Below are positions 5,574-8,097 of a stretch of 8,097 bases of DNA, one piece after another; the first letter of the stretch is position 1; each line of letters starts with the position of its first letter. A program made the translations under genes and the position numbers. Source of the DNA: Limisphaerales bacterium (GTDB lineage: Bacteria > Verrucomicrobiota > Verrucomicrobiia > Limisphaerales > UBA8199); the NCBI GenBank assembly GCA_025356925.1, contig JANXQE010000769.1, forward strand, positions 1 through 8,097. Reading direction: 5' to 3'. The notes under the pieces were generated by a model. It searched no databases, was not told where the DNA came from, and saw nothing but the letters and a program-made list of their open reading frames with translations.

Positions 5574-8097
5574 ATGTCAACGCTTTCTGTCAAGACTTGC
5601 GACTCTGACCGCAAACTCCTTTCGTACATCCACGTCAAACTCGCCCTGCTCGGCCTCGGCCCTCCCATCGACAGCTCGGACGGCGAGTTCGGGGAAATCG
5701 CCTCGGCGTTGGTCGCCCGGTATCGCGAAGAAGAGCGTTTGCTGGCCAGCTATCTTTCCCCCTCCGACCAGCGTATCCAGAGCTTCCTGTTTGATTATCT
5801 CCAGGACATCCCGGTGGCAAAACTGCCGAACAAGACCTTCGTCCTGGATCGGCCCGGATTGGCTCGCTTGTTGTCGCTGCCGATGGATGGCGACGAGCTG
5901 TCCCTGAGCATCATTCACTCCTATCGCGTTAAACAAGGCGTCCTGCACAACCCCAAATCGGATCGCCGCACCACGCAAGGAATTTTCCACGTCGCCGAAG
6001 GCGGTCTTCCCGTTCCCGGTGACAAGCAAGCCGTGCCGAAGGCGGTCTTCGGCAAGCTCCTGGGCCTGGCTCTTACTCCTCCCCGCGAGTTGATGATGCT
6101 GCCGCTCACCGCGACCCTGGCGCAGCCGGCGGAATGTTTTGTGTCATTGTTGCTGCGCCCGGTGGTTTGCCCGGAGGTGCCCGGGTTTATCGCGGAAAAA
6201 AGCATGGAGATCCGTTTCTTTGCTCCGGGAAGCCTCGTGAGCAATCTGGACTTTGTGGAAAGCATTTTCGGCAATGCGGGTGATCCGTTCCTGCCCGACA
6301 ACGATGCCGGGTTGGACGTGGAACATTGGACGGGGCACAGCGGTTGCGTGATCCTCGCGCCGCACCTGGTCACGGTCACCAAAAAAGCGCTGGGCTTGCC
6401 CCAGTGGCGGGACGCATCCGAGCGACTGCGCCGGGACGGGATGGCGTGGCGCGATGAGAATGAACCCTACAACGACGGTCGCCCGTTCAAGCTCACTTGC
6501 CGCGATGAGGCCGGCGTGATCGTCACTTTGATTGCCGATAATTACTTTGGGTACTGCAAGAAAGAGGTCAAGACCCAGATCAGTTACTCGGCAAATTTAT
6601 ACGGCCTGTGCGAAGAGGAGCACGCGGGTGGCGCCTTGGTGTTTCCGAGCTACGATTTGGGCGAAGACTTCTCGGGTGACGTCCATGTTCGTCCCATGGG
6701 GCATTCCTTCACAGAGATGGTGGCGCTCTACGGCGACCGGATGGACGTCCGAGCCGAAGGTTACGCGGTGGACCGAAAGTATCCGGACATCATCTACGTG
6801 CCGCAGAACGCGCATTTCGATTTGCAGCAACAACGAATTTCCTGGCCGAACGCGGGGGTGGATCAGAACATCAAGCTGCTACCAGGGCGCACGTACCTCC
6901 GGCCTTCCGGCTATCGGGTCCACATGGAGAAACCTTCTGCCAACAGAGCCTGGCGATTGATCGGCACGGTGGCCGAGGGCACGTTTTGCCATAAGCCCTG
7001 CACGGTTTCGGGCGGGGGAAAATCGGAAATCTCAAAGTCGATCAATGACGCAATCCTCCAGGGGCCAGTCTTTGTGGCAAACTTCAAGCAGGACTTCGAC
7101 CTGGTAAGCGACCTGCTCAATCGCGACTATTCCAGCCGGTTCAAGGGCAACGTCCGGCTGGATCAGCGGCCGTTGCTCTCGCCCGAGCGTTCCCTGGGGT
7201 CGGTGATTAAGTTGCTGACACCGGATGCGCGGGATTTTACCGGGGAATATAACGCCTGGCTCGAAACCATCCCGCAATTCATCAAAGAATTGGTGTTCGT
7301 CGTGAAGCGCTTTTACAAACCGGAATGGACCGACGGCTGGCGCGACCACTTCAGCGTGGACGTCATCAACGGCACCCCCGGAAACGAGTTGAAGTTCGAC
7401 AGCCGAAAACTCGTGACGATCTTTTTACGTGTTGGCTACGACCAGGACGGCGCCTGGCGAACCTTCGGGCTGCGCAAGGACTTTCAACCCGCGGTTAAGC
7501 TCCAGCAAGAAGACGACATCACCGCCTCGGTCATCGTGCCGGCGAATGCCCTGCCAATCCCTCTGCCGGAAGCCCGGCCCGTTGCCTTTAAGTTTGTGAA
7601 GAATTGTGAGCTTCGGCTATTCCAGCGGCCGGACGAGGCTATCCACCCGGGATATGATCGCGAGACCGAATCGGACTTTGTCCAGCCAGGCAATTTCTTT
7701 TCGAACTATGAAGCACTAACACCGCACGACGCGCGCGAGTTGTTCGAAGATTCCATTGGATTCGCCCGGTTTACTGAGCCGCTTCAGCTTCTGATTCGGG
7801 AAGTGGCGGAGACAGGCTCCCCTGGCTTTTTCGTATCCTCCTCGCATCCGCGAAAGGTGGATGGTGTTCCGAGTAAGAACCCGAGATATCTCCAAGCGCG
7901 TCCGGATTTAAAAAACCCGCGCCAATTCTACCTGGGGGAGATGTCCATGCGACTCCGCCGGCGATTGCGGCCCGAGCAACCCCTTTATACACCCGTCCAG
8001 GCGGTGCTGCCTGGACGTCGAAACAACCCCCCGGAAGGCCAGATCCGATCCCTGGCCGTTTTTAACCCGATTCACTATTTGGAATTGCCAGAGCTGT
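5574..8097 (+). CDS. Large PPi-dependent PEP carboxykinase-like protein; 3' end outside window
   Basis: The frame from ATG 5574 is open to the window end without a stop: 841 residues are visible. From memory the sequence matches a family of about 1,100-1,150 residues that includes diphosphate-dependent phosphoenolpyruvate carboxykinase (oxaloacetate + PPi = PEP + Pi + CO2, EC 4.1.1.38), twice the size of GTP- or ATP-PEPCK. Blocks I recognise are: LHNPKSDRRTTQG (124-136); SNLDFVESIFGNAGDP, then HWTGHSGCVILAPHL (251-265); ADNYFGYCKKEVKTQISYS (321-339); CHKPCTVSGGGKSEISKS (472-489), a phosphate-loop-like segment; ERSLGSVIKLLTP (538-550); and GRRNNPPEG with NPIHYLELPEL at the cut (to 841). About 250-300 residues should lie beyond. 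No signal peptide or membrane helix is seen, so it should be cytosolic. It begins 64 bases after the alpha-E stop. No in-frame stop separates them, but 5574 is the nearest ATG. No Shine-Dalgarno sequence is visible. The family match is good; the enzymatic name is less certain. Confidence 0.65.
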   Translation, partial: MSTLSVKTCDSDRKLLSYIHVKLALLGLGPPIDSSDGEFGEIASALVARYREEERLLASYLSPSDQRIQSFLFDYLQDIPVAKLPNKTFVLDRPGLARLLSLPMDGDELSLSIIHSYRVKQGVLHNPKSDRRTTQGIFHVAEGGLPVPGDKQAVPKAVFGKLLGLALTPPRELMMLPLTATLAQPAECFVSLLLRPVVCPEVPGFIAEKSMEIRFFAPGSLVSNLDFVESIFGNAGDPFLPDNDAGLDVEHWTGHSGCVILAPHLVTVTKKALGLPQWRDASERLRRDGMAWRDENEPYNDGRPFKLTCRDEAGVIVTLIADNYFGYCKKEVKTQISYSANLYGLCEEEHAGGALVFPSYDLGEDFSGDVHVRPMGHSFTEMVALYGDRMDVRAEGYAVDRKYPDIIYVPQNAHFDLQQQRISWPNAGVDQNIKLLPGRTYLRPSGYRVHMEKPSANRAWRLIGTVAEGTFCHKPCTVSGGGKSEISKSINDAILQGPVFVANFKQDFDLVSDLLNRDYSSRFKGNVRLDQRPLLSPERSLGSVIKLLTPDARDFTGEYNAWLETIPQFIKELVFVVKRFYKPEWTDGWRDHFSVDVINGTPGNELKFDSRKLVTIFLRVGYDQDGAWRTFGLRKDFQPAVKLQQEDDITASVIVPANALPIPLPEARPVAFKFVKNCELRLFQRPDEAIHPGYDRETESDFVQPGNFFSNYEALTPHDARELFEDSIGFARFTEPLQLLIREVAETGSPGFFVSSSHPRKVDGVPSKNPRYLQARPDLKNPRQFYLGEMSMRLRRRLRPEQPLYTPVQAVLPGRRNNPPEGQIRSLAVFNPIHYLELPEL

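Noticed and set aside
6532..6960. Plus-strand 142-codon frame inside the large gene
   Set aside because: It is out of frame with the long ORF from 5574, very rich in Arg, Thr and Ser as shadow frames are, and has no family match.

Overview
The window carries five protein-coding genes, two of them cut by the window edges. Coding regions are GC-rich. A lipoprotein of the outer-membrane BamE type points to a Gram-negative cell. My best guess is a Verrucomicrobiota-like bacterium, based on the gene mix (ceramidase-like protein beside guaA, circularly permuted ATP-grasp/alpha-E pair, large PPi-PEPCK-like protein) and the general lack of Shine-Dalgarno sequences. No marker gene here proves the phylum.

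Layout. Positions 1-537 (+) hold the 3' third of guaA (GMP synthase). Fifteen bases later, 553-2091 (+) encodes a membrane-anchored protein of the neutral/alkaline ceramidase fold. A short gap (2092-2228) separates it from a convergent small lipoprotein gene, 2510-2229 (-), with a BamE/SmpA-like domain. Positions 2511-3014 form about 500 bases of divergent intergenic DNA. It holds a degenerate 9-base-periodic repeat, an AT-rich tract and a weak promoter candidate. From 3015 three same-strand genes follow at short spacing and look like one operon: a circularly permuted type 2 ATP-grasp protein (3015-4499), an alpha-E (DUF403) protein (4523-5509), and a very large ORF from 5574 that runs off the end with no stop in 841 codons.

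How the genes work together. ATP-grasp plus alpha-E is a recurring pair, proposed in comparative genomics to make or attach a small peptide or amide product whose identity is unknown. The usual extra partner is a transglutaminase-like protease. Here the third gene is instead a long protein that I match from memory to the roughly 1,100-residue diphosphate-dependent PEP carboxykinase family (EC 4.1.1.38). If that is right, a PPi-linked carbon-metabolism enzyme is co-transcribed with an uncharacterised ligase system, and this is the most notable point in the window. The upstream genes (guaA, ceramidase-like, lipoprotein) show no evident functional link to it.

No rRNA, complete tRNA, CRISPR array, insertion sequence or phage gene was seen.
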